Source of the DNA: Corynebacterium glucuronolyticum
Lineage (GTDB): Bacteria; Actinomycetota; Actinomycetes; Mycobacteriales; Mycobacteriaceae
NCBI GenBank assembly: GCA_022772305.1
Contig: JALFAQ010000001.1
Location: 21,147-85,146, forward strand
Length of the DNA stretch: 64,000 bases
Reading direction: 5' to 3'
In this document: positions 1 through 10,791 of the stretch, one piece after another
Numbering within the stretch: the stretch's first letter is position 1
How the letters are laid out: each line of letters begins with the position of its first letter
Program-made: the position numbers and the translations under genes
Notes under the pieces: generated by a model
The model's input: the letters and a program-made list of their open reading frames with translations, nothing else
The model's database searches: none
Told to the model about the DNA's origin: nothing

Positions 1-1
1 T

Positions 2-250
2 CCAGCGCGCATCGGCGAGGAGCAGATTGCCCGCGTGAAGGACATTGCCCTCCAGACCTTCAAGGCGCTCAACTGCGAAGGGCTTGCCCGTGTGGACTTC
101 TTCGTCACCGACGAGGGGCCGGTCATCAACGAAATCAACACGCTGCCGGGATTCACTCCGATTTCTATGTACCCGCAGGTTTTCCAGGCCGAGGGCGTGA
201 GCTACGGCGAGCTTCTCCACATCCTTGTAGAGCAGGCCTTGGCCAAGTAA
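2..250 (+). CDS. ddl: D-alanine--D-alanine ligase, C-terminal part (5' truncated by window edge)
   Basis: Frame open from base 2: PARIGEEQIARVKDIALQTFKALNCEGLARVDFFVTDEGPVINEINTLPGFTPISMYPQ; the ATP-grasp motif INEINTLPGFT is typical of Ddl. Confidence 0.93.
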   Translation, partial: PARIGEEQIARVKDIALQTFKALNCEGLARVDFFVTDEGPVINEINTLPGFTPISMYPQVFQAEGVSYGELLHILVEQALAK

Positions 251-349
251 AACCGGTCGGCTACACCCGCCTCCGTTCTGCTGTGCCCATCTTGGGCACA
301 ACCTGCGCTTGACGACGCTCGCGTGGAGCAGAGCCGACAGGAACAGACG

Positions 350-381
350 AAAAGGGAGGAACCGTGTGGTTCCTCCCTTTT
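350..381. terminator. Bidirectional intrinsic terminator between convergent ddl and DUF3515 gene
   Basis: aaaagggaggaacc-gtgt-ggttcctccctttt, perfect 14-bp stem with A/T tracts on both sides. Confidence 0.9.
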
Positions 382-405
382 CTGTGCGTAGTCCTTATTG
401 CTTTC

Positions 406-1326
406 TTACTGCGCTGTTTCTGCTGCGGGTTGCTCTTGCTCGGGTTGTTCTGCCTCTTCCGCGGGGCCAATCTGGCGGGAGACATCGGCGAGGACATTTT
501 CGGCAAGGTCCAGCGGGGCAAAGATTGCCACGGTCGGCGTGCCGAGAGACCACCACCGGAGCCCGGAGGAATCGGTAAACCACGGGCGCCCATCAAGCTG
601 CGTCAGGCGGGCACCCGCACCGTACTCGGGGCTCATCTCCACCCCGCAACGCACCTCAATCGGGTTTCGGGTGTCCGAGGTGTACAGCCACGAATCCGTG
701 GGGGATGCGGGGCGAGCCTGGAGTGAGTGGTCACCGTAGGCATCTGGAAGATCCAGTGAAACGCAGGCATCCGACTGGTCATCGGACGCAGCAGCAAGGC
801 CAGCAAGTGGTGTGGCTGGCAGATCGGACTCTGTGTGCTTGAGTGTAGCGATAGCTTCGTCGAGACCGCCGGTGACCTTCTTCGCGTTGCTGGATTCCGG
901 GGCGGTCACAGCGATTGCCGGGGAGGTGTTCAAAGTGAACCACGTGGCGTTGCCAGAGTTATCGCTGACTCGGAGCCACTGCGCGGAGGAATTCTCGATA
1001 ACGTGGTCTGCCTGCGATGCATAGTCCGGGGAGGGGACACCGCAACGGATGGTCAGCTCGTCCTCCAGGCCGCGTGTGTAGGCAGCCGCCCCGGCGGGGA
1101 CGGGTTCAGCGATAGGAACGCGGGAGAAACCGCCTACCTTCTCCGGAAGGGCATCGACAAAGCCCTGACACTCAGCAGAGTGAGCCTCCTCGTAGCCGAG
1201 GTCAGTGACCACCGTCGGGGCACTAGCAGCCTTGTTGTAGACGAACTTCGCGCCGAAGATCACAGCCAGGACAAAGACCACAGCAAGCACCAACGCGATC
1301 ACCATGGGAGTGTTTTTGCGTTCCAT
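406..1326 (-). CDS. DUF3515 family membrane-anchored protein
   Basis: MERKNTPMVIALVLAVVFVLAVIFGAKFVYN... N-terminal TM helix followed by CxGxxxALP-type segment (ECQGFVDALPEKVGGF); sits between ddl and thiL as in related actinobacteria. The longer listed ORF start (1842) is antisense to thiL and rejected. Confidence 0.8.
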   Translation of the reverse strand: MERKNTPMVIALVLAVVFVLAVIFGAKFVYNKAASAPTVVTDLGYEEAHSAECQGFVDALPEKVGGFSRVPIAEPVPAGAAAYTRGLEDELTIRCGVPSPDYASQADHVIENSSAQWLRVSDNSGNATWFTLNTSPAIAVTAPESSNAKKVTGGLDEAIATLKHTESDLPATPLAGLAAASDDQSDACVSLDLPDAYGDHSLQARPASPTDSWLYTSDTRNPIEVRCGVEMSPEYGAGARLTQLDGRPWFTDSSGLRWWSLGTPTVAIFAPLDLAENVLADVSRQIGPAEEAEQPEQEQPAAETAQ

Positions 1327-1345
1327 AGGCACTAGGGTAGCCGGT

Positions 1346-2314
1346 GTGACTAACGAGCACCTAAACACACCAACCCTTGCAAAGGTAGGGGAAAAAGGAG
1401 TCATCGCGGCCATCCAAGAAGTGGCCCCGAGCATGATCAACGGCGACGACGCGGCTGTCCTCAACATTGGGCCGCCCAACACCCGCACAGTTGTCACCAC
1501 AGACATGCTCGTGGAGAATCGCCACTTCAACCTCACGTGGTCGAGCCCGGAGGAGATCGGACACAAGGCTGTTGTGCAGAACTTCGCGGATATCCAGGCG
1601 ATGGGCGCACGCCCCATCGCGGCTCTCATGGCGCTCTCCGCACCGCCGAGCACCAAGCTCAGCCTCGTCACAGGCATCGCGCGCGGTATGTATGAGCGAA
1701 TCCAAGAATTCTCCGCAGAGCTCGTCGGTGGCGACCTCACCGCAGGAGATTCCATCGTTTTGTCGATTACTGCCGTGGGATCACTCGGCGGCAGCCAGCC
1801 ACCGCTGTTACTCAATCGCGCACGTCCGGGACAAAGCGTCATTGCCTGCGGGAGGATTGGCTACTCAGCTGCGGGGCTTGAATTGTTGGAGAAGTTCGGC
1901 CGGGAAGACGTACCCGTGGAGTTTCTTAAACTCATCCGTGCGCACTGCACACCACCTCTCATGCCCGACCGTGGTGTCGTCGCTCGAGCCACGGGTGCAA
2001 CTGCCATGACCGATAACTCCGATGGCCTCATCAACGACCTGACAACGATTGCGGACCGGTCCGCGGTGACTATCGACCTTGACCCGGCAGCAATCGAACC
2101 GGATCATCGACTCCTCCGCGCCGCCGAGCTACTGGGAACCGACCCGTGGAAATGGGTGCTTACTGGAGGAGAAGACCACACACTCCTGGCAACGACGACG
2201 GGAGAGAACGTGTCCGGTTTCAGAAGCATCGGACGCGTCATTCGCCGAGGTAGCGCCCCCGTCATCATCGGTGGGGAAGCCCCCAAATGGAAGGAAGGAT
2301 GGAACTCGTACTGA
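1346..2314 (+). CDS. thiL: Thiamine-monophosphate kinase
   Basis: GTG start; [54 protein letters not shown] motifs of ThiL. Confidence 0.93.
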   Translation: MTNEHLNTPTLAKVGEKGVIAAIQEVAPSMINGDDAAVLNIGPPNTRTVVTTDMLVENRHFNLTWSSPEEIGHKAVVQNFADIQAMGARPIAALMALSAPPSTKLSLVTGIARGMYERIQEFSAELVGGDLTAGDSIVLSITAVGSLGGSQPPLLLNRARPGQSVIACGRIGYSAAGLELLEKFGREDVPVEFLKLIRAHCTPPLMPDRGVVARATGATAMTDNSDGLINDLTTIADRSAVTIDLDPAAIEPDHRLLRAAELLGTDPWKWVLTGGEDHTLLATTTGENVSGFRSIGRVIRRGSAPVIIGGEAPKWKEGWNSY

Positions 2315-2982
2315 TGGATTCACCATTGCCAATTGAATACGGCTGGCAGAAAGCCCTGGCCCCCGTTGAAAAGGACATCCACGCGATGGGCGAGTTTCTC
2401 CGCGAAGAGGTGGCCGCCGGCCGTGGCTATCTGCCACCGGGAGAAGACATCCTGCGTGCGTTCACCTACCCGTTCCACCAGGTGAAGGTGCTCATCATCG
2501 GTCAGGATCCGTATCCCACACCGGGGCATGCGATGGGGTTATCTTTTGCCACCCAACCCGGTGTGCGCCCGCTGCCCCGCAGCTTGGCGAATATCTTTAC
2601 CGAACTGGCGAGCGATCTGGGATGCGACAAGCCCACTGATGGTGACCTGCGCCCGTGGTGTGAGCAAGGCGTTGCTCTGTTCAACAGGTGTTTGACGGTG
2701 CAACCTGGTAAGCCGGCATCGCACCGTGGCCGGGGCTGGGAGCACGTCACGGAGCAAGCAATCCGTGCCCTCGCGCAGCGTGACCGCCCACTGGTCGCCA
2801 TCCTGTGGGGGAGAGATGCCCAGACCGCGCAGAAGTTCCTTGGTGACACGCCGTGCATTACCTCCCCGCACCCATCACCGCTGTCAGCATCGCGGGGGTT
2901 TTTTGGTTCACGCCCCTTCAGCCGAGCCAACGAGATCCTTGAGAGGCTCGGCGCGACACCGGTAGATTGGCGACTGCCCTAG
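2287..2982 (+). CDS. ung: Uracil-DNA glycosylase
   Basis: [21 protein letters not shown] and [25 protein letters not shown] are family-1 UDG motifs. Confidence 0.96.
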   Translation: MEGRMELVLMDSPLPIEYGWQKALAPVEKDIHAMGEFLREEVAAGRGYLPPGEDILRAFTYPFHQVKVLIIGQDPYPTPGHAMGLSFATQPGVRPLPRSLANIFTELASDLGCDKPTDGDLRPWCEQGVALFNRCLTVQPGKPASHRGRGWEHVTEQAIRALAQRDRPLVAILWGRDAQTAQKFLGDTPCITSPHPSPLSASRGFFGSRPFSRANEILERLGATPVDWRLP

Positions 2983-2992
2983 AATAAGCCAC

Positions 2993-4351
2993 ATGGAGAT
3001 AACCGGTGACGTGCTCGTGCGGTGGGCACGACTTGCAACAAGCGCGCTGCAAGATGCCCGCGAGGAGATCAACGCCCTCAACGTATTCCCCGTCCCTGAC
3101 TCGGATACCGGTTCCAACATGGCTCACACCATGCAAGCTGCTCTGGCAGAAGCCGAGCAGCTTCCCGAGTCCGCGAGCTTCCAGGACATTGCCCAAGCTC
3201 TGGCAACCGGTGCCGTGCGTGGCGCACGGGGAAACTCCGGTGTCGTTTTGTCCCAGGTGTTCTGCGGTTTGGCAGGAGTGACGGGGCCGAGTGCTGATTT
3301 GGCGGATGTAGCGACAAGCCTCAATACCGCGGTTCGCCTCGTCACCGAAGCTATCGCCGACCCGCAGGAGGGTACAGTACTCACCGTCCTGCGGGTAGCT
3401 GCAGAAGCCGCCAGCGCCCCCGATGCCACCATCGACCGCGTTATTATCGCTGCCAACCGGGCTCTTGCGGAAACCCCGTCGCAACTGGCAGAGCTACGGC
3501 GCGCCGGGGTTGTCGATGCCGGTGGTCGGGGTCTGTGTGTCATTCTCGGAGCCCTCGGTGATGCTCTATCCGGTGGTATCGGGGAACACATCGCTCCGGA
3601 TATCGAGGTACACGGAAGCTATCTGGAAGTTATGTTCTACTTCCAATCCGACACCTTTGACGAGGACATCACCGCCTTCGACGGGGACAGCTTCATGGTG
3701 GCCAGGGACGCGCCAAGTAGTGGCACCATCCACGTGCATACGCGCCGGGCAGGGGAGCTTATCACCGAGGCATTCTCTCGCGGAACTGTCACGCATCTGC
3801 GGATCGAGGCACTGCCGGAGGATCCGCGGGAATCCCACGTGGACATCGTTGTCCCGGAGGTTGCCCACGAATTCTTTCCGGAGGCATCGACGTTGTCCCA
3901 TAACCGTGGTACCGCGATGGTGTACGTCTCCTGCGGCCTTCCCATCCCCGCAGAAGTCCCGCTCACTGCAGAGGTTATCGATACGAATAACCTCGTGGAA
4001 GCTGTGGCGGCGGTGAGCATGTTTGACCCGCAGGCTCCTCACAGTCAGGCGGTAGAGACGATGCAGCGGGCAGCCATGCAGGTCACCTCGGCTGAAATCA
4101 CACGCGTGGCGGGAAGCACGTCCCCGTGGCGCGTGCGCTCTATCGGCCACGGAGAGGTATGTGCCACAAGCGCCGAAGAAGCCATCTGCCAGGCGATTGG
4201 GGAATGCGCCACTTCTCAGGCAGAGGTGGTGACTATCATCGGGCCCATTGACACGTTGGACATGGAAAAGGTCACTGCGTGCGTGTCCGGGGTAACTGCA
4301 GACCTGGTCACACACGAAAGTGAGACGTTTTTTGAAATCGGGGTGGAATAA
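2993..4351 (+). CDS. DAK2 domain / FakA(YloV)-like fatty acid kinase family protein
   Basis: LNVFPVPDSDTGSNMAHTMQAAL and GARGNSGVVLSQ motifs; DegV-like C-terminal part; upstream of recG. Confidence 0.88.
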   Translation: MEITGDVLVRWARLATSALQDAREEINALNVFPVPDSDTGSNMAHTMQAALAEAEQLPESASFQDIAQALATGAVRGARGNSGVVLSQVFCGLAGVTGPSADLADVATSLNTAVRLVTEAIADPQEGTVLTVLRVAAEAASAPDATIDRVIIAANRALAETPSQLAELRRAGVVDAGGRGLCVILGALGDALSGGIGEHIAPDIEVHGSYLEVMFYFQSDTFDEDITAFDGDSFMVARDAPSSGTIHVHTRRAGELITEAFSRGTVTHLRIEALPEDPRESHVDIVVPEVAHEFFPEASTLSHNRGTAMVYVSCGLPIPAEVPLTAEVIDTNNLVEAVAAVSMFDPQAPHSQAVETMQRAAMQVTSAEITRVAGSTSPWRVRSIGHGEVCATSAEEAICQAIGECATSQAEVVTIIGPIDTLDMEKVTACVSGVTADLVTHESETFFEIGVE

Positions 4352-4354
4352 CTC

Positions 4355-6463
4355 ATGCTGGGTTGGAAGGACTCGCGACCACTAACAGATCTGCTGCCGG
4401 CCTCGGAATGCCGCGCGCTGAAGAAGAATTTTGGTATAACGAGCGTAACGGAGCTGCTGCTCAACTACCCGCGCCGGTACATTGATTCCGCCCACGGAAC
4501 GGCACTTGTTGATGCCAGCGATGGAGACATTGTCACAGCCATCGGGACGATCACGCGCACTTGGCAAACGACGACGCGCAAGGGGATGAAGATTTACCAC
4601 GTCTCCGTCGACGATGGTGGCGTCGAGGTGACCTGTGTGTTCTTCAACTCCGCCTACCTGTCCCACGTCCTACTAGAGGGGTCTCGTGTCCTAGTGACCG
4701 GCAAGGTGAAGTCATACCAAGGCAGGCCACAGCTTTCGCACCCGGGCTTCCTTGTGTTGAATTCCAAGCACAAGGGGACAGGTCAGATAAAGGAACTGGG
4801 GAAGTACCCGGATGCTGAGGGCATTCTGCTTCGGCTCACCTCCTCGCCATGGACCCCCATCTACCGAGGCACATCGAGCTTCCCGTCGATGCGCATGTGG
4901 GCCGCTACATCCGAGGTCCTCCGCCAGACTCCACATATCCCAGAGCCACTCGGCACGCCACCGGAGGGGATGGTGGACTTTGACACTATGCTGCGGGGGA
5001 TGCACGTGCCAACCACGGTGTCTCCCTACGCCTGCGAGCACCGCGCTCGCTACAACGAGGCCCTCGGGCTCTCGCTCGTCATGGCTTTGCTTCGCGACGA
5101 CCAGTCCCACCGTCGCGCGCATCCCTGCGCGCTCCTCGACGATGGCGACTCCCGGCGGCAACAGTTCATCGAGAGCCTTGCCTACACGCTCACTTCCGGG
5201 CAGGCGGACATAGTCGAGGAAATCTCGGCAGACCTAGCAAAACCGACCCCGATGTCCCGTCTCCTCCAAGGCGAGGTGGGCTCCGGCAAGACTGTCGTCG
5301 CTCTCATCAGCATGCTGCAAGTCATCGATGCTGGACACCAAACCGCTTTCCTTGCCCCGACGGAGGTTCTCGCGCAGCAGCACGCTCGCTCACTGACACA
5401 ACTACTGGGTGCCGTCCCCGCGCGAGTGGTGTGTCTTACCGGGTCAATGACCGTGGCCCAAAAGAAAGACGCCTTACTGAAGACCATCTCTGGCGAGGCC
5501 GATATCGTCGTCGGCACGCATGCCCTCATTCAGGACAGCGTGGAGTTCTTCGATCTCGGCATGGTGATCGTCGATGAGCAGCACCGTTTTGGTGTCGAAC
5601 AGCGTGACTCACTGCGCAACAAGGGGACAAACGGAATCACCCCACACCTGCTGGCGATGACGGCCACCCCCATTCCCCGCACCATCGCCATCACCGCTTT
5701 CGGGGATCTGGAAGTCTCGCTCCTGACGGAGCTGCCCGGGGGACGAAAGCCTATCCGGTCCGCCGTCGTCTTCGAAGGAAACGAGGTGTGGATGCACCGT
5801 GCATGGGAGCGCATTCGCGAAGAGGTAGAGCAGGGGCACCAAGCCTTCGTTGTCTGCCCCCGCATCGACGGTGAAGGTGGCGTGGAAGACGTCTACGAGA
5901 TACTGGAAAGCCAGATTTACCCCGACCTTGCCGTCGCCCTCCTACACGGAAAGCTGCACCCGGATGACAAGGAGGAAATCATGACGGCCTTTGGCCAGGG
6001 GCGCATTGATATCCTCGTTTCCACCACCGTTATCGAGGTAGGCATCGACGTTCCCAACGCCACCATCATGATGGTGCGCGAATCGGAGAACTTCGGTGTC
6101 AGCCAGCTCCACCAGCTTCGAGGACGAATCGGGCGTGGTGGATTCGAATCGTGGTGCCTGTTCCACACTCTGGCCGCTCCCGACTCAGATCAGTACGCCC
6201 GGCTTAGCGCTATCGCAGACACCAATGACGGCTACACGTTGGCAACCCTGGATCTGGAGACACGCCAAGAAGGCGATATCATCGGCACCTCCCAATCTGG
6301 TAGCCACAAGCAGGTGCGCCTGCTCAGCTTCGTCCGCGACGGCGAACTTATTGAACAGGCAAACAAGCACGCCGATGAGCTGGTTCACGCTGACCGCATT
6401 CTCGCGGAGGAGCTCGTCGCAGACATCGGGTCGAATGTTGCCGAATATTTGGAAAAGTCCTAG
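4355..6463 (+). CDS. recG: ATP-dependent DNA helicase RecG
   Basis: QGEVGSGKTVVAL (Walker A), DEQHRFGVEQR, TATPIPRT, QLRGRIGRG. Confidence 0.96.
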   Translation: MLGWKDSRPLTDLLPASECRALKKNFGITSVTELLLNYPRRYIDSAHGTALVDASDGDIVTAIGTITRTWQTTTRKGMKIYHVSVDDGGVEVTCVFFNSAYLSHVLLEGSRVLVTGKVKSYQGRPQLSHPGFLVLNSKHKGTGQIKELGKYPDAEGILLRLTSSPWTPIYRGTSSFPSMRMWAATSEVLRQTPHIPEPLGTPPEGMVDFDTMLRGMHVPTTVSPYACEHRARYNEALGLSLVMALLRDDQSHRRAHPCALLDDGDSRRQQFIESLAYTLTSGQADIVEEISADLAKPTPMSRLLQGEVGSGKTVVALISMLQVIDAGHQTAFLAPTEVLAQQHARSLTQLLGAVPARVVCLTGSMTVAQKKDALLKTISGEADIVVGTHALIQDSVEFFDLGMVIVDEQHRFGVEQRDSLRNKGTNGITPHLLAMTATPIPRTIAITAFGDLEVSLLTELPGGRKPIRSAVVFEGNEVWMHRAWERIREEVEQGHQAFVVCPRIDGEGGVEDVYEILESQIYPDLAVALLHGKLHPDDKEEIMTAFGQGRIDILVSTTVIEVGIDVPNATIMMVRESENFGVSQLHQLRGRIGRGGFESWCLFHTLAAPDSDQYARLSAIADTNDGYTLATLDLETRQEGDIIGTSQSGSHKQVRLLSFVRDGELIEQANKHADELVHADRILAEELVADIGSNVAEYLEKS

Positions 6464-6504
6464 GGGTTCCGCGCCAGCGCGGGTGACCGATTAGACTAAG
6501 CGCC

Positions 6505-6726
6505 ATGGAAATTTGCGCACCATTTGCCGGTATCGTGCACTTCAAGGTCACCGAAGGACAAACCGTGGAGGTTGGGGAAACTCTCGCCTCCGTGGAAGCA
6601 GTCAAGTTGGAGGCGCCGATCGTCGCGCCGGGGCCCGGTGTCATCTCGTCTATCCGTGTAGATGATTTCTCGGATGTTGCTGGTGGCGATGTGCTTCTTA
6701 CGCTGAGTGAGAAGGCAGACGCATAG
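6505..6726 (+). CDS. Biotin/lipoyl carrier domain protein (acetyl-CoA carboxylase BCCP-like)
   Basis: MEICAPFAGIVHFKVTEGQTVEVGETLASVEAVKLEAPIVAPGPGVI; EAVKLE biotinylation-type loop (VK in place of canonical MK). Confidence 0.8.
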   Translation: MEICAPFAGIVHFKVTEGQTVEVGETLASVEAVKLEAPIVAPGPGVISSIRVDDFSDVAGGDVLLTLSEKADA

Positions 6727-7299
6727 ATGGCACGGATTATCGCCGGACATTCGCGTGGCAGGAAGCTCAAGGTCCCGGAGGAGGGGACGCGCCCGACTAG
6801 TGATCGCGCTAAGGAAGGCCTCTTCTCCTCTCTTGATGTGCGCTTCGGCTTTGCACACCGCCGGGTGCTTGACTTGTTTGCTGGATCGGGTGCCCTAGGA
6901 CTTGAGGCTGCATCGCGTGGCGCGGAGATGGCTGTTCTCGTGGAATCAAATCCCAAGGCTGCAGCCATTTGCCGGGAGAACGCCAAGGCTGTCGGTCTTG
7001 GCGGTGTCTTCGTTGAAGAGACGAAGGCCTCCACCTATGTTGCATCGGCTCCCCGCGATCACTTCGACATGGTGTTGGCAGATCCGCCCTACGACCTGGA
7101 TCCGGAGACTGTCAATGAGATTGTCGAGGCTCTGCGCCCGTTGCTGCGCGATGAGGCCGTGGTAGTTTTTGAGCGGTCTACCGATTCGCCGGAGCCGAAC
7201 TGGCCGGATGGTTTTCATCCGACTACGCAGAAGCTGAAGAAGCGGACGTACGGCACGACCCGCTTTGATATGGCCGTGTACCACAAGACGGGGGGATAG
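6727..7299 (+). CDS. rsmD: 16S rRNA (guanine(966)-N(2))-methyltransferase
   Basis: RIIAGHSRGRKLKVPEEGTRPTSDRAKEGLFSSL, DLFAGSGALGLEAASRGA, LADPPYDL. Confidence 0.94.
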   Translation: MARIIAGHSRGRKLKVPEEGTRPTSDRAKEGLFSSLDVRFGFAHRRVLDLFAGSGALGLEAASRGAEMAVLVESNPKAAAICRENAKAVGLGGVFVEETKASTYVASAPRDHFDMVLADPPYDLDPETVNEIVEALRPLLRDEAVVVFERSTDSPEPNWPDGFHPTTQKLKKRTYGTTRFDMAVYHKTGG

Positions 7300-7306
7300 A
7301 TCCTTT

Positions 7307-7786
7307 ATGACGACCGTTTGCTGCCCGGGCTCTTTCGATCCAGTAACCCTTGGACACTTGGACATTATTAAGCGCGCGGCTGCCCAGTTTGAGCACGTCG
7401 TTGTCTTGGTGACGGTGAATAAGTCGAAGAAGGCGATGTTCACGCCGGATGAGCGCATGGCTCTCATCCGTGAATGCGTGCATGAGCTCCCCAACGTCTC
7501 AGTGGATCACTGGGAGGGCCTGCTTGTGGATTACACCACGAAGCACGACATCACTGCCATGGTCAAGGGGCTACGCTCTGGGCTCGACTACGAGTACGAA
7601 AAGCCGATGGCACAAGCCAACAGCAAGCTGACCGGTGTAGAAACATTCTTCCTATTGACCACGCCTGCCTACGGCTACATTTCCTCCTCGATCGCCAAGG
7701 AGGTTGCACTGTTGGGCGGGGATGTCACCGGCATGCTCCCCGACAACGTCATTGCCGCGCTGGAGCGCAAGCGCGCCGAAAAGTAG
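7307..7786 (+). CDS. coaD: Pantetheine-phosphate adenylyltransferase
   Basis: CCPGSFDPVTLGHLDIIKRAA and YGYISSSIAKEVALLGGDVTGMLP. Confidence 0.95.
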   Translation: MTTVCCPGSFDPVTLGHLDIIKRAAAQFEHVVVLVTVNKSKKAMFTPDERMALIRECVHELPNVSVDHWEGLLVDYTTKHDITAMVKGLRSGLDYEYEKPMAQANSKLTGVETFFLLTTPAYGYISSSIAKEVALLGGDVTGMLPDNVIAALERKRAEK

Positions 7787-7906
7787 CTGCACACCTCGAA
7801 TCTGTACCGGCCTGCTGGTGTGCCAGCGGAGCCGGGCATCAGCGTGTGAGCACAGACTCTTTAACGCCGTCCCTTGCTGATCAGATAATGACACATCTTA
7901 GGGTAC

Positions 7907-7946
7907 AAAAAATCCCCCGTGGGCAGAGAATCTGCTCAGGGGGAGT
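7907..7946 (-). terminator. Intrinsic terminator of the amino-acid ABC operon
   Basis: On minus strand: tccccctgagcaga-ttct-ctgcccacgggggattttttg hairpin with U-tract. Confidence 0.85.
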
Positions 7947-7961
7947 GGATGTTAGCGAAGG

Positions 7962-8726
7962 CTACTTCAGCAATGTGGAAAGGAACTGCTGAGTGCGCTC
8001 GTGTTGCGGGTGATCAATCACCTGGGCGGGAGAGCCCTTTTCCACAACGACGCCGTCTGCCATGAAGACGACCTGGTCGGCGACTTCGCGGGCAAACCCC
8101 ATCTCGTGGGTCACCACGAGCATGGTCATGCCGTCAGCGGCGAGCTTCTTCATCACATTGAGTACCTCACCCACTAGTTCGGGGTCGAGGGCGGAGGTCG
8201 GCTCGTCGAAAAGCATAAGCTTCGGCTTCATCGCCACAGCGCGAGCGATGGCCACACGCTGTTGCTGGCCACCGGAGAGTTGAGCGGGGTAGGCCGTGGC
8301 CTTGTGCGCCAAGCCGACGAGATCGAGGAGCTCCATCGCCTGCTGCTTGGCAGTTTCCTCGGGCACACCCTTGACCACCATGGGTGCCTCCATGATGTTC
8401 TGCAACGCGGTACGGTGGGGGAACAGGTTAAAGTTCTGGAACACCATGCCAATATCGGTACGCTGGGCTGCGGCCTCCTTCGCGGTGATCTCGTACAGAG
8501 CGCCGTTCTTTTCCTTGTAGCCGATGATCTGGCCATCGATATATAGACGGCCGGCGGTGACCTTCTCCAAGTGGTTGCAGCAACGGAGGAAGGTGGACTT
8601 ACCGGAACCGGACGGTCCAATAAGCGTGGTCACCGTTCCTGTGGGTACCTGCAAGTCAATGCCTTTGAGCACGTGAAGGTTACCAAAGTCCTTGACTACC
8701 TGCTGAGCGTCAATCATTAAAGTCAT
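7962..8726 (-). CDS. Polar amino acid ABC transporter ATP-binding protein (GlnQ-like)
   Basis: Walker [29 protein letters not shown] signature, [14 protein letters not shown]. Confidence 0.94.
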   Translation of the reverse strand: MTLMIDAQQVVKDFGNLHVLKGIDLQVPTGTVTTLIGPSGSGKSTFLRCCNHLEKVTAGRLYIDGQIIGYKEKNGALYEITAKEAAAQRTDIGMVFQNFNLFPHRTALQNIMEAPMVVKGVPEETAKQQAMELLDLVGLAHKATAYPAQLSGGQQQRVAIARAVAMKPKLMLFDEPTSALDPELVGEVLNVMKKLAADGMTMLVVTHEMGFAREVADQVVFMADGVVVEKGSPAQVIDHPQHERTQQFLSTLLK

Positions 8727-8740
8727 GGTGGATTTTCCTT

Positions 8741-9640
8741 CTAGTCCTTGATAGTCACGTTGCCGGGGAGTTTGCCTTCAGCATCAGCGAGGGCGGCGAG
8801 CTGCCGGGAGCTGAGCTCACGTGTTGCTCCGCGCTCGTAGTACTTCTCCAAGTAGCTCTGCCCGATCATGAGCAAGGAGGTAATAGCGATGTACCACGTT
8901 GCAGCGACGAGGAGCAGCGGTACCGGCTCGAAGAGCGAGTACGAAATGTCCGTTGCCTTGCCATACAGCTCATGGGTGTACGGAACGGCGACAACGAGGG
9001 AGGTGGTCTTCAGCATGGAGATCAGCTCGTTGCCCGTCGGGGGAATAATAATCCGCATTGCCTGCGGCAGCACGGTGCGCTTCATCGTCTGCCACCAACT
9101 CATGCCCAGTGCCTTCGAAGCTTCGTACTGACCCTCGGGTACAGCCTGGAGACCGGCACGAACGACTTCAGCCATGTAGGCGGCCTCATTGAGCCCCAAG
9201 CCGAGGCAGGCGAGGAGGAACATGTTGGTCAGGAGGCCCTGCAGATCAAATTCTGCAAAGCCGAGGTTAATGGTCTGGTAAATGGAGCCCAGGAGACCCC
9301 AGAACACCAACTGCACGTAAATTGGGGTACCGCGGAAGATCCACAGGTAAATCCACGCTAAGCCACTGAGAACGGGGTTGGGGGACATGCGCAGCACAGC
9401 GAGAATGGCGCCAAGTACCACGCCGATCACCATGGCGATAACTGTCAGCGCGATGGTGTGCAGGGATGCGACAGCGATCCGCTTATCCAGTAGGTACTGG
9501 AAGTAGGTATCCCACCCGTAGGCTTCATTGCGCGCTGCGCTGAAGACGAACAGGACAAACAGGATGAGGAGGACAGCGGCGAACACCCACCGCCAGGGGT
9601 GCCGCAACGGTTTGGCTTCGATTGGTTTTGGTTCGTTCAT
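8741..9640 (-). CDS. Polar amino acid ABC transporter permease (HisM/GlnP type)
   Basis: [63 protein letters not shown] (EAA loop). Confidence 0.94.
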   Translation of the reverse strand: MNEPKPIEAKPLRHPWRWVFAAVLLILFVLFVFSAARNEAYGWDTYFQYLLDKRIAVASLHTIALTVIAMVIGVVLGAILAVLRMSPNPVLSGLAWIYLWIFRGTPIYVQLVFWGLLGSIYQTINLGFAEFDLQGLLTNMFLLACLGLGLNEAAYMAEVVRAGLQAVPEGQYEASKALGMSWWQTMKRTVLPQAMRIIIPPTGNELISMLKTTSLVVAVPYTHELYGKATDISYSLFEPVPLLLVAATWYIAITSLLMIGQSYLEKYYERGATRELSSRQLAALADAEGKLPGNVTIKD

Positions 9641-9655
9641 TGCTTTTCCCTAGCT

Positions 9656-10588
9656 TTACTTCGTGTTCTTTGTCATTTCTGGAGCTTGATCCAGTGGTTC
9701 GCCATTAATCATGACTTCGTCGATGAATGTGTCATCCAGGTTCCACTGGCTCATGATCTCTTCGTAGTAGCCGTTATCGATGAGGTACTGGAGGGCCTTC
9801 GCCATAGCCGGAGCGAGAGCAGAACCCTTCTTGACAGCCCAGCCGTAGTAGGCGGCATCGTAGATGTCACCGATAAGCTCCATCCTCCCATCGGCGCGGG
9901 CAACGGCGTATGCATTGACCGGCGCGTCGGCAGAGAAAGCGTCGACACGACCAAGAACCAAGGCGTTAGCCGCGGTATCGGACGATTCGTAGGCCAACTT
10001 GTGGATCTCGGGCTTGCCTTGGGCAACGCATTCCTCCGAGCGGCGCTGGACATCGTCGGTGTCAGAAACGGTGCCACGCTGTACGGCAACGGTGAGTCCA
10101 CAGGCGTTGTCCGGATCGACGTTGCCACCGGGCTGCTGGGACCACTGGATGCCGGCCACGAGGTAGTCGACGAAATCGTAGTTCTTTCGTCGCTCTTCTG
10201 AATCCGTAAATCCGCTCGCGCCGAATTCCACGGTGCCAGCGCTGATAGCGGGAAGAATCAACGGAAACTCCTGCTCCACAGGTTTGGCCTCGAGTCCCAT
10301 GACTTTAGCAACTGCCGCAGCTAGGTCGATATCGGAACCGATGATCTCACCGGCTGAGTTCTTGAACTCCATGGGAGGAAACGGCGGGTTGGTACCGTAG
10401 GACAGCACGCCATCGGCGGCGATGTCTTCCGGAACCATAGCGGCGATTTCGGGAACGATCTCCACCTCAACGGGTGTCCAGCCCTCGGGGTGACCTCCTT
10501 CATCATTGACCACGCATCCGGTGAGCGTCGTCGCCATCGCGAAGATGCACGCGACGGCACCACCTTTTACCCAACTTTTCATGCGCAT
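9656..10588 (-). CDS. Amino acid ABC transporter substrate-binding lipoprotein
   Basis: Signal peptide with lipobox TLTGC; SBP_bac_3-like GVLSYGTNPPFPPMEFKNSAGEIIGSDIDLAAAVAKVMG. Confidence 0.92.
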   Translation of the reverse strand: MRMKSWVKGGAVACIFAMATTLTGCVVNDEGGHPEGWTPVEVEIVPEIAAMVPEDIAADGVLSYGTNPPFPPMEFKNSAGEIIGSDIDLAAAVAKVMGLEAKPVEQEFPLILPAISAGTVEFGASGFTDSEERRKNYDFVDYLVAGIQWSQQPGGNVDPDNACGLTVAVQRGTVSDTDDVQRRSEECVAQGKPEIHKLAYESSDTAANALVLGRVDAFSADAPVNAYAVARADGRMELIGDIYDAAYYGWAVKKGSALAPAMAKALQYLIDNGYYEEIMSQWNLDDTFIDEVMINGEPLDQAPEMTKNTK

Positions 10589-10791
10589 AACTGTATCAAA
10601 AAATTATACATATGCCAAGTCACTGTAAAAATAGCCTGCAAGCTGGCGTAATGCGACGTTATGTATGGTGAAATCGTCGATGAATATACAGTTGATTGCA
10701 AGAAATGGCGGTCGCAATGCTTTTCGTTAATACGTTTGCCCGCCTACACTGTTTTTCAAAGAATGCGTGAGCTCGTGAAAGGAAATTATCT